Positions 41,878 to 51,094 of a stretch of 51,094 bases of DNA are shown here, in pieces. Position numbers and translations under genes: made by a program. Each line of letters opens with the position of its first letter. Position 1 is the stretch's first letter. The notes under the pieces are model-generated. The model ran no database searches. It was not told the DNA's origin and saw only the letters and a program-made list of their open reading frames with translations. Source of the DNA: Apostichopus parvimensis (taxonomy: Eukaryota > Echinodermata > Holothuroidea > Aspidochirotida > Stichopodidae); the NCBI GenBank assembly GCA_000934455.1, contig KN882651.1, positions 202,974 through 254,067 of the forward strand, in the 5' to 3' direction.

Positions 41878-44800
41878 CTATTTGAAGGAGGAGGAGGAGG
41901 AGGGAGGAGGAGGAGAAAAAGATAATTTATCAAGTTAACCTTGTCTAGATCATATCTGCCCTTACCAGAGCATCTGGGACTAAAAATAAAGCATGCAAGC
42001 AAGGAATTATAAATAGTAGTTTAGAACAAGTAATTTCACACAAACTTTATCTCTCTAAATGTGACCAACTATGCATTATTGTGTTTCATGATATGTTACA
42101 AAATCGTTACTTGACTCTCCTTTCTATCGTAGGAGTCTTGGCAGACTTGGGTTAGGGTAAGTAGGGTTAGTAGTGAGTCACTACTCATATTCTAGCATAA
42201 TTGCCTGTTCTAGTACTCATCCTCATCGATTTGTACTCATACTCTGGACATTTTTTAATCTGCAAACATAAATACTTGTACTGGTGACTAGAGCCTTGTA
42301 GTGTTGCTCATGTATTTTTACTAAGGGGAACTCTTCTTGTGTTCCTACTCAGGTTGTTGTACTTGTAATACAAGTCTGATTCATGGTACCCGGTAGTGGA
42401 AGCAAACATCACATTGGGATGAGTACCCTATAGCCTACGCTGTTCTCATAAGCAGCCTCATGGTACTACAAATAAAGTAACAGACTTTAACTTGACTTCA
42501 AAAGTGACAAGTTTTCTCTTTCGTAGTTTGTCTCTAGTTTTATGTTTGATATTGTTTGTTGCAGAATGCTGAAGTTCAATCACATACTAATATTATCCCA
42601 TTCTTAAGAACGGTATAAAATGTCTTTCTTCGCAGCATGTGTCAGGAAGTTTTCAGAAATAGAGTATTGTACTTCAAGATTGTACTCAAATAAGTTTAGG
42701 ATATTAAAATTAAGTCAAGCAATATCTCTTAAAAATTAAAATTCAAGCTTCAGGGTAATTACATAAATTTAGCTTCCACTTCTTCTGCTGCTTTCTTAAA
42801 TTCTTCGGCATTAATTTCAAATGTGTTGGCATTCTGAAACATGAAAAGAAGAAATATAGTCTCTCGCTCAAACTCTCATTTTGTACTACACAAAAGTTTT
42901 GAGAAATGATGAAAATGGAATCCTTTGTAGAGTGCAGTGTTGCAACAGAATGCAGTGAGAGGTTGTACAGTAGAACTCTACAAACAGTTGAAATCATAAT
43001 TTGTATGATCAAACAAACAGATTAAAGGCACAAACAAAAGGGTCCATGGAACAAACTTCAGACCTGTATCAACTTTTATCTCACAATATCATTGACTAGC
43101 TTCTTCTAAAGTTCTGAATACACCAATTTCAAACTTTTTTTGCAGAACATGATTTTAATGAAAGGGGATTTTTACTACTTTCTGTGATGATATGTAATAT
43201 AATTTATTCATAAATACATAATGTATAAGACTTGAGACAAATGGTGCTGAACACATCCTGATTAGTACACAAAAATATGTGCAAGTTTTGAATCTTTCCA
43301 AAGTCCTACACTACAATAATTTGTAACATCATCTCTATTCATTTACAGCAAAATTTGAAATTACTCAGGTTTGTACTTCACACATGCATCAAACACACTA
43401 AATATTCTTTCCTTTAGTTTAGATCAAGTCACTTAACATCGGATAAACAAATATACTTTCATACGACCAACGATAAACCTGGAGATAAGATTCTTACTTA
43501 CCCTATCTTCGACAGTCTTCAGCCTCTCTTGCCACTTTCTCTCTGTAGCATTGAGCCTTGACTGCCACTTATCTTCAATGTGCTGTGAAAGGATACAGTA
43601 TGATAACAAAAGTTATACCTACAGAGGAAAGTACAGTACATCGAAGCACAAGGAACATGTTGGCTACAAATCTTTGACTTCTTAGAGAACTATTGGGAAA
43701 TTGAAGAAGATAAAAAAAGATAATCATGAAGGAGCAATATTAAGAAGTTACCTTTATTCGATGTGGACTTAGTTCATCAGATTCACTAAACCCTGTGAAA
43801 AGAATTGAAACAGATATTTAATACTAGTTAGGTAAAGTATATAAACATACAGTATCTGCTTGTTTTACATACCTTCTAGCAGTCTTGAGCTGGCAGTTTA
43901 AAGTCAAGCATCTAGACAAATTGATAGTGTCTCAATGACACAAAGCAAAATAGAAAATATCCACACTGCCAACAAATTTAATATTTCTTTCAGTTTTCTG
44001 ATGATGATTTAGTGGGTATATGTGGATATATGTTAGTCAGTTGGTATAGGTATCATTGTTGTGATGGCAACCATTAAATATGTTTGTATATGAGTATCAA
44101 TCAGGTGTATGGAGAATCAGTCAGTATCAGAATGCAGTGCCAATAATCATACTAGAGTTATTGGTAATAATCAATATATCAACATACTGAATATGAATAC
44201 ACTATATTAATATGCAGGACCATTGGTATGAACATGAAGCAAAAACAAACAGTATATAAAATCAGTCTGTGGACAGGCCTTAATGCACATGATGTAAACA
44301 TGAAATTCAGTTGCTCAATGCATACATACTATACATTCTCTTAGTTGTGCAATCTTCCATACAGTTCTTAGTCTTACCAGTTGGTTGTTCCTCTTGACCA
44401 AGCATACGCCTTAACACATCTTCAGATACCTAAATGATAGGAAAAGCATAAGCGAGAGTGAGAAGCAAGTAGCACAAATAAAAAACAGGCTGAACTAAGA
44501 CAAGAATACACCACAGTATTAATCTCAAAAGTAACTTAGAAAAGAACACATATAAGGTTTATATTGTACAAAAATAAGTTCATTATCAGTGACCACTTTG
44601 CTATGGTAAGTAGCTGCCTAGAAGAGAGGCACTGGAGGAACCCTGGATTCAGAGGAATGCTTGGGAGGGACCTAAGGGGAAGAATCCCTGGAGGCTGCAG
44701 TTTCAGCATTTTATTCTTTGTTTTAGCAATTTTTGCGGGTAAAAGTACCTGACCAATCATCCGAGAAGGTATAAGTTCATTTTATGTCTGGCAACAACCT

Positions 44801-46613
44801 ATATACTACAGATGAAAGGAAAGCTGACTGGCAGACTGGTTTTACCATTCGGATGACCATTTCAGATGGGACCATGGATCAGCCCAGGGCTAGATTTGAT
44901 GACATTTGCTTCTTAATTTATGTGAGCCTTGTACTGTATTGACACTTTAGAATCTATAATTGAAGAAGTTGGTATTCAAGCATGCCACTATCAAATGTTT
45001 GTGGGAAACATCGGTCATTCTTCTGTCTGCGAATTGTACAGTATCAAATATGTTTTCGTCCACCACCAGCTGGTGCACATTGTTCATGAAGTAAAATATT
45101 GACCACAAGAACATCACTTGTCCTTTTAGAGTAAATATCAGTGCTAGCACTACAAGACTAGGCATTTGTAATACGTTGTAAAAGTATAGTCAGTATTGCG
45201 AAATTCGGAACACTGCGAATTTCGAACACCCCTAAGAAATGCACGATTTCACCATGACAACCTATAGCAGCAGCCAATTTCACGAAAAACTACGAAGATA
45301 CAGATACTTTCTCTCTAAAATGACCCGTGTGCAAGTAAATACTTACATATTTGTCAATAAAATGACGGAGATCTATGAAGTCTGTTATAATTACTGAAAG
45401 AGCAACTGCGCCACCAATTTTACCACCAGCGCCACACTGTGGGAACGAGTGTCCGAATTTTGCAATACTCTAGCAAAGAAATACCAGTTCCACAATCACG
45501 AAGAATCTTCTTTTTTACAACGTGAAAACAGTTTGCAGGAAAGAAAGTTTGGCCGTGTATCTTAATATAACACACTTCTCCCACCATATCAAGTATATTT
45601 TCAGGTGATTTATACCAGAAGATATAGTTTTGGGGTGATTTAAGGCTTAGGTGTCCGAAATTCGAAGTGTCCATGCTAGTACTAGTATTACTTTACTTAG
45701 CCTAAGCACTGAGTGATAGACTATAATTTTCATCTTTGTCCAGCAGGAGTGTAATTAACCAACTTTTGGCCTAGCCAAACATTATTTGTACCATCATATT
45801 ATTCGGCATAACGCAGACCCGTCAACTCTCCCGGTTTTACTGGGAGACTCCCGGTTTTTACCCGAATCTCCCGGCCTCCTGGTTTCATATTCTATTCTCC
45901 CGTTTTTTAATGTTTCATCACTTGCGACATTTCTGAAAATAGCCAACAATTAGTCCTATGCTTAGTAATTCCCCACAGTAACGCTGAACAGGGAAGGCTA
46001 TTCAGTGTAGTTCGCAAGAACAAGACAGACAGTCGGTCAAGTCTCAAGCTTGATGGGACTCTATCTAGCATACTAGACAGTATACCCAGAGTCCACTGTT
46101 CCCAGTTTCAAATGGAAGCCTACTAAAGAAACCCTGTAGAAAGCGAAGCGAGCTGCTTTAAACTACAACAAGAAACACTGATTGGATGATTCTCTCACTG
46201 TATTGCATAAGTAGACTATACTTATTTAGGAGTATTTATATCACTTCAGTTGAAAATTACCAACCTCCCTATTTTCCCCTTGTTCTCCCTATTTTTTGGC
46301 CCTGAAAAATGTTATTCTCCCTATTTTGGGGTCAAACAGGTTGACAGGTCTGATAACGTAGTCCAGGTCTAAGGTTAGGCAGTTCTCAACAAACTAAACT
46401 AGCTTAACACAGTAGCACTAACAATACAGTAAACTAATGGTACAGTATACTTGGTAGCCTACTATTACTAACGTTAGTCTAACCTAGCCTAAATTGGACT
46501 GCAGTTCACATTAATACTACTAGGCTGTTTCAAAAAAGCCTTACCTTAACCATCCCTGTATCTGGATCCTCCTCCATGGTTATATTCCGAGTCGTGCTTT
46601 CTCCGCCACCCAT
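41727..46613 (-). CDS. CHCHD3: MIC19/CHCHD3-like subunit of the mitochondrial MICOS complex, six exons, complete
   Basis: Exons in order: 46613-46545, 44429-44378, 43792-43752, 43582-43502, 42833-42763, 41877-41727, with all phases consistent, giving 154 residues. MGGGESTTR at the start fits the N-myristoylation site of MIC19. VSEDVLRRM matches its conserved early block, and EEFKKAAEEVEAKF matches the block before the CHCH domain. The CHCH domain has twin CX9C motifs (Cys113/123 and Cys134/144), the substrate pattern for MIA40-dependent oxidation in the intermembrane space. MIC19 joins MIC60 and supports crista junctions and the contact with SAM50. It is about 70 residues shorter than human MIC19: most of the central Arg/Glu-rich coiled coil is missing, perhaps through real shortening or a missed exon. 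MIC25 is the closest alternative. Confidence 0.85.
41887..41914. repeat. GGA microsatellite next to the last MIC19 acceptor
   Basis: GGAGGAGGAGGAGGAGGGA and GGAGGAGGAG on the plus strand give a CCT-rich tract on the coding strand, ending about 9 bases before the acceptor AG. Length changes here could affect splicing of exon 6. Confidence 0.8.
42763..42833 (-). CDS. CHCHD3: MIC19 exon 5
   Basis: Encodes NANTFEINAEEFKKAAEEVE and AKF plus two bases. AAEEVEAKF is identical to human MIC19. Acceptor tgtttcag, donor AT|GTAATT. Confidence 0.9.
43502..43582 (-). CDS. CHCHD3: MIC19 exon 4: helical segment
   Basis: Encodes HIEDKWQSRLNATERKWQER and LKTVEDR, 27 codons. It has a repeated KWQ(S/E)RL motif 13 residues apart and charged heptads typical of a coiled coil. 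Acceptor tttcacag, donor AGG|GTAAGT. Confidence 0.85.
43752..43792 (-). CDS. CHCHD3: MIC19 exon 3 (41 bp)
   Basis: Encodes FSESDELSPHRIK after a split Gly codon. Acceptor tttcacag, donor AAG|GTAACT. Phases fit the neighbouring exons; the small size makes it the least certain together with exon 4. Confidence 0.75.
44378..44429 (-). CDS. CHCHD3: MIC19 exon 2
   Basis: Encodes VSEDVLRRMLGQEEQPT plus one base. Acceptor tcatttag, donor G|GTAAGA. It matches LSENVIDRMKE of human MIC19. Confidence 0.85.
45191..45474. mobile_element. Foldback element (MITE) in MIC19 intron 1
   Basis: AGTATTGCGAAATTCGGAAC near 45191-45210 is the imperfect inverse of TCCGAATTTTGCAATACTC (45452-45470). The 280-base unit is non-coding. 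Related motifs GCGAATTTCGAACAC (about 45216-45230) and GTGTCCGAAATTCGAAGTGT (45652-45671) suggest a second, nested or composite inverted pair. No target duplication was found. Confidence 0.5.
45814..46352. mobile_element. 539-bp inverted-repeat element with 6-bp target duplication
   Basis: The ends CAGACCCGTCAAC (45814-45826) and the complement of GTTGACAGGTCTG (46340-46352) differ at one base. ATAACG lies outside both ends (45808-45813 and 46353-46358). The interior repeats CTCCCGGTTTT- and CTCCCTATTTT-like blocks near the two ends. Ends starting CAG recall hAT elements, but those usually leave 8 bp. No transposase. It lies in MIC19 intron 1, about 190 bases from exon 1. Confidence 0.65.
46545..46613 (-). 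CDS. CHCHD3: MIC19 exon 1
   Basis: Encodes MGGGESTTRNITMEEDPDTG followed by MVK, 23 codons, donor AAG|GTAAGG. Gly2 followed by Ser at position 6 fits the N-myristoyl transferase consensus. Confidence 0.85.
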
Positions 46614-48213
46614 GTTAGTTTAATATTATTGTTCCCCAAAGTTGAAATATAGCTAGCAGTCCACCTATCACGAATTGCAGCATGAAGGCTATTAACGTTT
46701 GGGGTAGTTTTGCGAAAGTGGTAGCATAGAACTGTTTGTAAACTTGTTGAACCACAGCATCTCTATAATCGCTGGACACATTGTAAGTGCTGTATTTGCA
46801 GCAATGACCAGCCTCTCCCACCGTTTCACAAAACAATTCTATACGTGTTGTTCAAGTTAATAGTTTTTGACTATCCATTCCAACCACACATTTTGCTAGA
46901 CTCCTAGACTGTTGTAACCTCAATGGTGATGTACCATTCAGATTTGATGTGAGTGAAAGCAAATTTTGTTCTTCCAATGATAAGAGATAGAAATTACCTA
47001 TGTAAAAGCCTGTGTTAATGTCAGATGTATTGCAGATAATCTATAAAGCATCAAGATAAATGGAATCATTGAAAGTTGCTTCTAGTTGTATTCAGGGTTG
47101 AAATTTGATTATCTTTTGCCATCTAAATATATCCACTCCATTTTTATGAACCCTAACCTCCCTCCAACCCCACCCCCCACTTCTCCCATAAGAGAATACA
47201 TTTTTAGCAAGTAGAATGGCCTCTGAGGTAAAAAAAAAGCCATTAGTTAAGTATATTCGTATCTCAGAAGAGAAATTGTAATTAAACACAGGTGTTCTAG
47301 GAACTGGTGTAATGCCGGTTGCTCTAGAACAGGTTACAAGTTCATAAGTAATTAACATATAAAATGTTAATATTTTGAATAGGTTTCTGACCCCCTATAT
47401 TGTTCACAGACATCAGTAAAGGTTAAATTAATGAAATTTCTTTATCTCACTGAGGAAAATGTTTCAAGATTGAGAGCAAACTGCTTGGATGAATGAGTGA
47501 TCATGAAATATCTTCATATTTCATATTTGGGGGTTATGAAGAATACCTTCAAAATCTTTCTAGTAAGAAAATAACTGGCGAGAAACAACAGAAGCAATAG
47601 TTTTGTGCATGTTCATTGTATTGCCTTTGTTACCTTACAGTACTGCGATCATCTTTTACAGTGAACGATTAAAGATTATCATTAGAAAAATATTTGCAAA
47701 CTGATGAAATACAAGATCAAAATGAATATGACATTTTCCTTAGCAAAATGTTGGCAATTCATTGAAATTTCAGTGTTTTTTCTCAATCTTTTGACATATG
47801 GTAATACATACTTTACATTGCCAGCATTAAACACTTAAATTTAACAAAATGGAGGATAACATAAAACCAAAAGGGACTAAAACCAGAGGGACTAAAGGTA
47901 ATCACTTTAGGGGTCTAAGAAAAGGGGGCCTAGCAGTAAGGCATACTAATACCACAAAAAAAAGAATGTAACAGTCACAGTATACCAAAATCTTTAATTT
48001 GTGAGATAGGGAGCGATAGGAAAGAGGTTTGAAGACAAGTCTAACCAAGATCTGAAAGCTCTATGCTCCCTCAAGACCTTTGTGGATATTCTAACAGTGA
48101 ATGAAGCATATTTGAAATTGTACTACATATATATATACAAGCCGATAATTTATGACCATGATTGGTTGAGAAATCCTGCAATTTTTTTTGCTACCAGGTG
48201 GAACTTACATTTG
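46614..48213. other. Region between MIC19 start and cathepsin C end
   Basis: On the minus strand this is upstream of MIC19 and downstream of cathepsin C, so it should hold the MIC19 promoter. I see no clear TATA box or other defined promoter element and no gene. A C-rich tract lies at 47155-47185. Confidence 0.5.
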
Positions 48214-48219
48214 TTTATT
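48214..48219 (-). promoter_or_regulatory. Candidate polyadenylation signal of cathepsin C
   Basis: AATAAA on the minus strand, about 80 bases past the TGA at 48302-48300. It is the first such hexamer downstream of the stop. It would give a very short 3' untranslated region. Confidence 0.5.
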
Positions 48220-48299
48220 CTGGTAATGTAAAGGAAAGAATATGAAAGCATTGTGTATTATTCTTTAAAGAAAGAAACTTTTTGAAAGGTTTACAAAAG

Positions 48300-48808
48300 T
48301 CATGGGTAAATGGGAAACGATTCCACGGCCAGACCTTCGATGGAGACTTCGTCTGTGCCACGTCGAATTCGGAAGTAGCCATTTTCTCCCCAGCTTTCAC
48401 CCCAGCTGTTCTTAACACTCCAAAATTTTTCACCGGTCCCGCCATCTTGACCGTAGCCAACCAGGAGCACTGCGTGATTGGTCAACTGGAAAGGATCAAA
48501 CTTGCCCAGGTTTTGACCGAGTCCAGTGTGATGGTAAATGCCACCGGAGTATGAAAAGAAGTCATTGAGAACTTCAAATGATACAGACATGGGACCATTC
48601 TTGACCAGTTGTATTTTCATGAGATCCTCGTTGCAGGCACCATAGTAACCGCCGACATACTGGTAATTTGTGGCATAGTAACGCTTGCATGACGTGGTGT
48701 TCTTGCAGGAGGAATCTTTGCCTTCATATGTGTAGCAGGATTCTTCTACCACACCGAAATCTTCGGCATATTTACCAGCGATCAAGTAAGGAAAGCCGCC
48801 TTCGCAAC
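48300..48808 (-). CDS. CTSC: Cathepsin C last exon with catalytic His and Asn
   Basis: Starts [18 protein letters not shown], includes [47 protein letters not shown] and [10 protein letters not shown], ends AVESFPIYP. The acceptor is cgaag, less usual than cag, preceded by a short T tract. 168 codons. Confidence 0.95.
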
Positions 48809-50651
48809 CTTCGGGTAGAAAAAAATGTAATGATATGTTAGGGCTTCAGGCACTGCAGGAGTGATTTCAAAACCGTCTCGATTTGTTTTGGCTATAAATG
48901 GAATTTGAACCTGTGAGGTAAGGAAAGCCAATCCTCTGTCAACTTATCTTTAAGGGTCTAACACAATCACTGATGTGTGTCTTGCTGATCACTGTAAGTT
49001 GAGTACAGTGGAAGCAAGACGCACACTCCCCTTTCATTTGATACAACTCAGAAAGCACCAGGATGGTACTTCAAAAACGAAATAGACTCACTAAAGGGAT
49101 ATTCAAGTGAACAGAAATAAACATCCCAAAACTTTATTGTAGTTTCTGATATTTAGTACCTTGATATTGAATTCTATTGCTCAGATAACAATTTTTAATG
49201 CTAGGAAAATATTTATGAATGTTTCTGGCGACACCAGAGTAACATCATCATTTGAAATTGAGGTGAGGTGGAATGGAGGGGCGGGGTGGGGGTAAATGTC
49301 ATTTTTCTTCATTGCTAATGTACAAGTGTACCAATCATTCACAAAGAAAATCATTCTCAAAGAGCACTTTGCATTTAATAAGGCTTGAAATGGGGAGTAC
49401 ACCGACAGCTTAGCAAACATTCCAGTTGTATGACATTTAGAAAACAATTGAACAAGATGATAACAAAAGGAAAGCAAAGCTCTTCAAGGAGCTTGTGTTG
49501 GGCATCACCAAATGCCTAGATTAATCCATTTCATAGGGTAACAAAAGAATTATCTGACAAAGATAAATCACCTTCAAAAAATCATATCTAGAATAAGGAA
49601 AAAGCAATATGAATGGTTTTTTATTATCAATCTACATTTGATTTTGTCTCCATTGTACAGTAAATGTTATATTGTGCGTTAATGAAAAAATAACCCTTGA
49701 AGTAATGACATGAAAAACACACAACTATGGACTTTTCTTACCTTGAGCATATTCACTACAGGATACAATCTCTTGTGGAGAAAACACAGGCTTGAAAGTG
49801 TTATTGGAAGCTACTCTAAAACGGGCTGCAAGCATACCCATGGACGAGAAGGAATAACAACTACCGCAGGATTCCTGGTTCCGTACTGGTGGTAGAAAAT
49901 CCTGGCCATCGACATCACGCCAGTCAAAAGATTCTGGCAACTGTGCAGCAAGTCTAGAAATTTCGGGTGTTGCTGGTTTCGGTTTAGGCCTGCACGAGCA
50001 AAGGAATGAATTTCAGGTTATGTATATTTTGACAGTAACATGTAAACAATTCATTCTCGCTAGTTTTGAGGTGCAAACAAAGACAAGTGCTGTGAAAGCG
50101 GGTCGGCAAGGATTGTATTAAGGTTAGTGAAAACACCAGAACCACAACTCCCTGAGGCTTTACGATTCTATGTCATACATATCGGTATGCCCTGCTGACT
50201 ACCACTAAATCTTGCAAAATTAGCTGCAATATCTGTAAAACCCACTTGTCACTAACTTAAGTCACTAACAATTATGTTAATGTGTAGTATAATATTACGA
50301 CCCATTGGAGACAAGCAGAGCTAGATAACTCCATACATGAATGCTACAGATAAACTACATCTCGATAATTAGTCAGATACCGTTAATTATGAACAGTTTT
50401 TTAATTAATTATTCCTCCTTTTAATACTTGATTTTGTGTTACCTTTGGCATGATAAACACCGCACAGATCTACATAATGTTCAACTTACAAAGGTGTGTA
50501 TGGCTTTGCTCCTCCAGCTCTCAGTAACATTTGACCCCAGGTCATCTGTTCATATTCCTTGTACGCTTTTGCAGTCCACGACTTTTGAACGCTATTAATC
50601 TGCTGGACGAGGTTGTGATCGTTGCGGAATGGTGCATTTACAGACACGTAT
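48300..50651 (-). CDS. CTSC: Cathepsin C (dipeptidyl peptidase 1), last three exons
   Basis: Exons 50651-50490, 49989-49742 and 48808-48300 (TGA at 48302-48300) join in phase to about 305 residues; the exclusion-domain exons and signal peptide lie beyond the window. The first exon gives [19 protein letters not shown] and the activation-peptide region. The second starts the papain-fold chain ([12 protein letters not shown]) with catalytic Cys in [16 protein letters not shown]. The third has catalytic His in [12 protein letters not shown] and Asn in [20 protein letters not shown]. Cathepsin C is a lysosomal tetramer that removes dipeptides from N termini and activates serine proteases. N-glycosylation sequons NNT and NTT are visible. 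[11 protein letters not shown] matches the start of the human light chain (DPFNPFELTNHAV). All catalytic residues are present, so this should be an active enzyme. Confidence 0.93.
48809..49741 (-). other. Cathepsin C intron, 0.9 kb
   Basis: Non-coding, with a G-rich run near 49272-49292 on the plus strand (GGAGGGGCGGGGTGGGGG). Nothing else was recognised. Confidence 0.6.
49742..49989 (-). CDS. CTSC: Cathepsin C exon with catalytic cysteine
   Basis: Encodes [60 protein letters not shown] and on to [13 protein letters not shown]. Acceptor cgtgcag, donor G|GTAAGA. CGSCYS carries the active-site Cys. Confidence 0.95.
49990..50489 (-). other. Cathepsin C intron, 0.5 kb
   Basis: AT-rich intron with no features noted. 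Confidence 0.6.
50490..50651 (-). CDS. CTSC: Cathepsin C exon: activation-peptide region
   Basis: Encodes [40 protein letters not shown] and [13 protein letters not shown], aligning with human [28 protein letters not shown]. Acceptor ctttccag at about 50659-50652; donor TT|GTAAGT, phase 2. Confidence 0.9.
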
Positions 50652-51094
50652 CTGGAAAGATGAAATACAAATTTTGTAGCCATAACAGGGTTCCATCTGA
50701 CAGAGAGTTAAAATAAAAGTAATGGGAGGGGTGATGGGAGTGAGGGGAGGGGGAGGGGGTACAGGGAGGGGGTGATAACGATGTACTGATGAGATATAAC
50801 ATTATTGGTTTTACTGTACCTCTACTTGACTAAAGCCCCGTCCGCCCCATTAATGGTATGTTCTTTTTAAACAATGGATGTCATTCTCTGAAATTGAAAC
50901 AGTCTAGCATTTTTTTTTAACCTTTTGTAATCACTAGACAATCCCCACTCTCTTCTCATTCCCTCTCTGTTCCTGAAGAAAAATGCTTACAGTATAAGTA
51001 AAGAGCTTCCTTTCGGAACATCATTATTTGAACATGACTCAGTCTTATTGTAAAGCAAACTTTTGCATCATGTTAAGTTGGACTAGACGCCAAA
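50652..51094 (-). other. Cathepsin C intron running off the window
   Basis: Contains a G-rich plus-strand tract at 50722-50773 (runs of three to five Gs), which could form a G-quadruplex. No further cathepsin C exon is recognisable before the window ends. Confidence 0.5.

Larger units (their letters stand above)
41878..44377 (-). other. MIC19 introns 2-5
   Basis: Introns 41878-42762, 42834-43501, 43583-43751 and 43793-44377. Apart from the GGA microsatellite I see only AT-rich sequence and no further exon matching the missing central coiled coil. Confidence 0.5.
44430..46544 (-). other. MIC19 intron 1, 2.1 kb
   Basis: It holds the two inverted-repeat elements. Between 44600 and 44720 there is a more GC-rich segment, open in frames on both strands, with no recognised domain; it may be another repeat. 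Confidence 0.5.

Noticed and set aside
44536-44760. Open frames on both strands in MIC19 intron 1
   Set aside because: No recognised domain or splice support; overlapping frames on both strands follow from a locally GC-richer stretch.
48282-48554. Plus-strand open frame
   Set aside because: Antisense shadow of the cathepsin C last exon.

Overview
This is animal nuclear DNA: AT-rich, intron-rich, with canonical GT-AG introns and many small non-coding transposons. The best matches are four conserved metazoan genes: UXS1, TBC1D30, MIC19/CHCHD3 and cathepsin C. Gene content and the many short foldback elements suggest a marine invertebrate. I lean to a deuterostome such as an echinoderm (possibly a sea cucumber), but the species cannot be fixed from the sequence alone.

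Layout. At 1-3000 (minus strand) lies a decayed two-exon copy of an uncharacterised invertebrate protein family with paired putative zinc-binding segments; it carries two in-frame stops and three frame breaks. Positions 3001-17443 are mostly non-coding. They hold one isolated UXS1 exon (7229-7393, plus), a 164-bp tandem duplication, a TTAA-flanked inverted-repeat element (7617-8078), a 2.2-kb element with 14-bp terminal inverted repeats and eight copies of TCACGTAAGTCAC (9176-11350), a LINE/SINE-like tail, and a 2.0-kb segment present twice on either side of a 50-N gap (12906-14919 and 14970-16985), probably an uncollapsed haplotype.

Positions 17444-35923 (plus) carry ten exons of a TBC1D30-type Rab GTPase-activating protein with the last exon and stop codon; the first coding exon(s) were not found. 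Its introns hold a higher-order minisatellite (about 24720-25860), a 99-bp hairpin tandem array (28420-28800), a PIF/Harbinger-like MITE (29418-29822) and copies of a dispersed repeat with a conserved stem-loop. Positions 35924-41726 are intergenic. Positions 41727-46613 (minus) carry a complete six-exon MIC19-like gene with two foldback elements in intron 1. Positions 48300 to beyond the window end (minus) carry the last three exons of cathepsin C with the whole catalytic triad.

The genes have no evident common pathway: UXS1 makes UDP-xylose in the Golgi, TBC1D30 acts on Rab GTPases, MIC19 shapes mitochondrial cristae and cathepsin C is a lysosomal dipeptidyl peptidase. The least explained items are the 9176-11350 element, the 1-3000 family, and the isolated UXS1 exon upstream of a suspected assembly fault.
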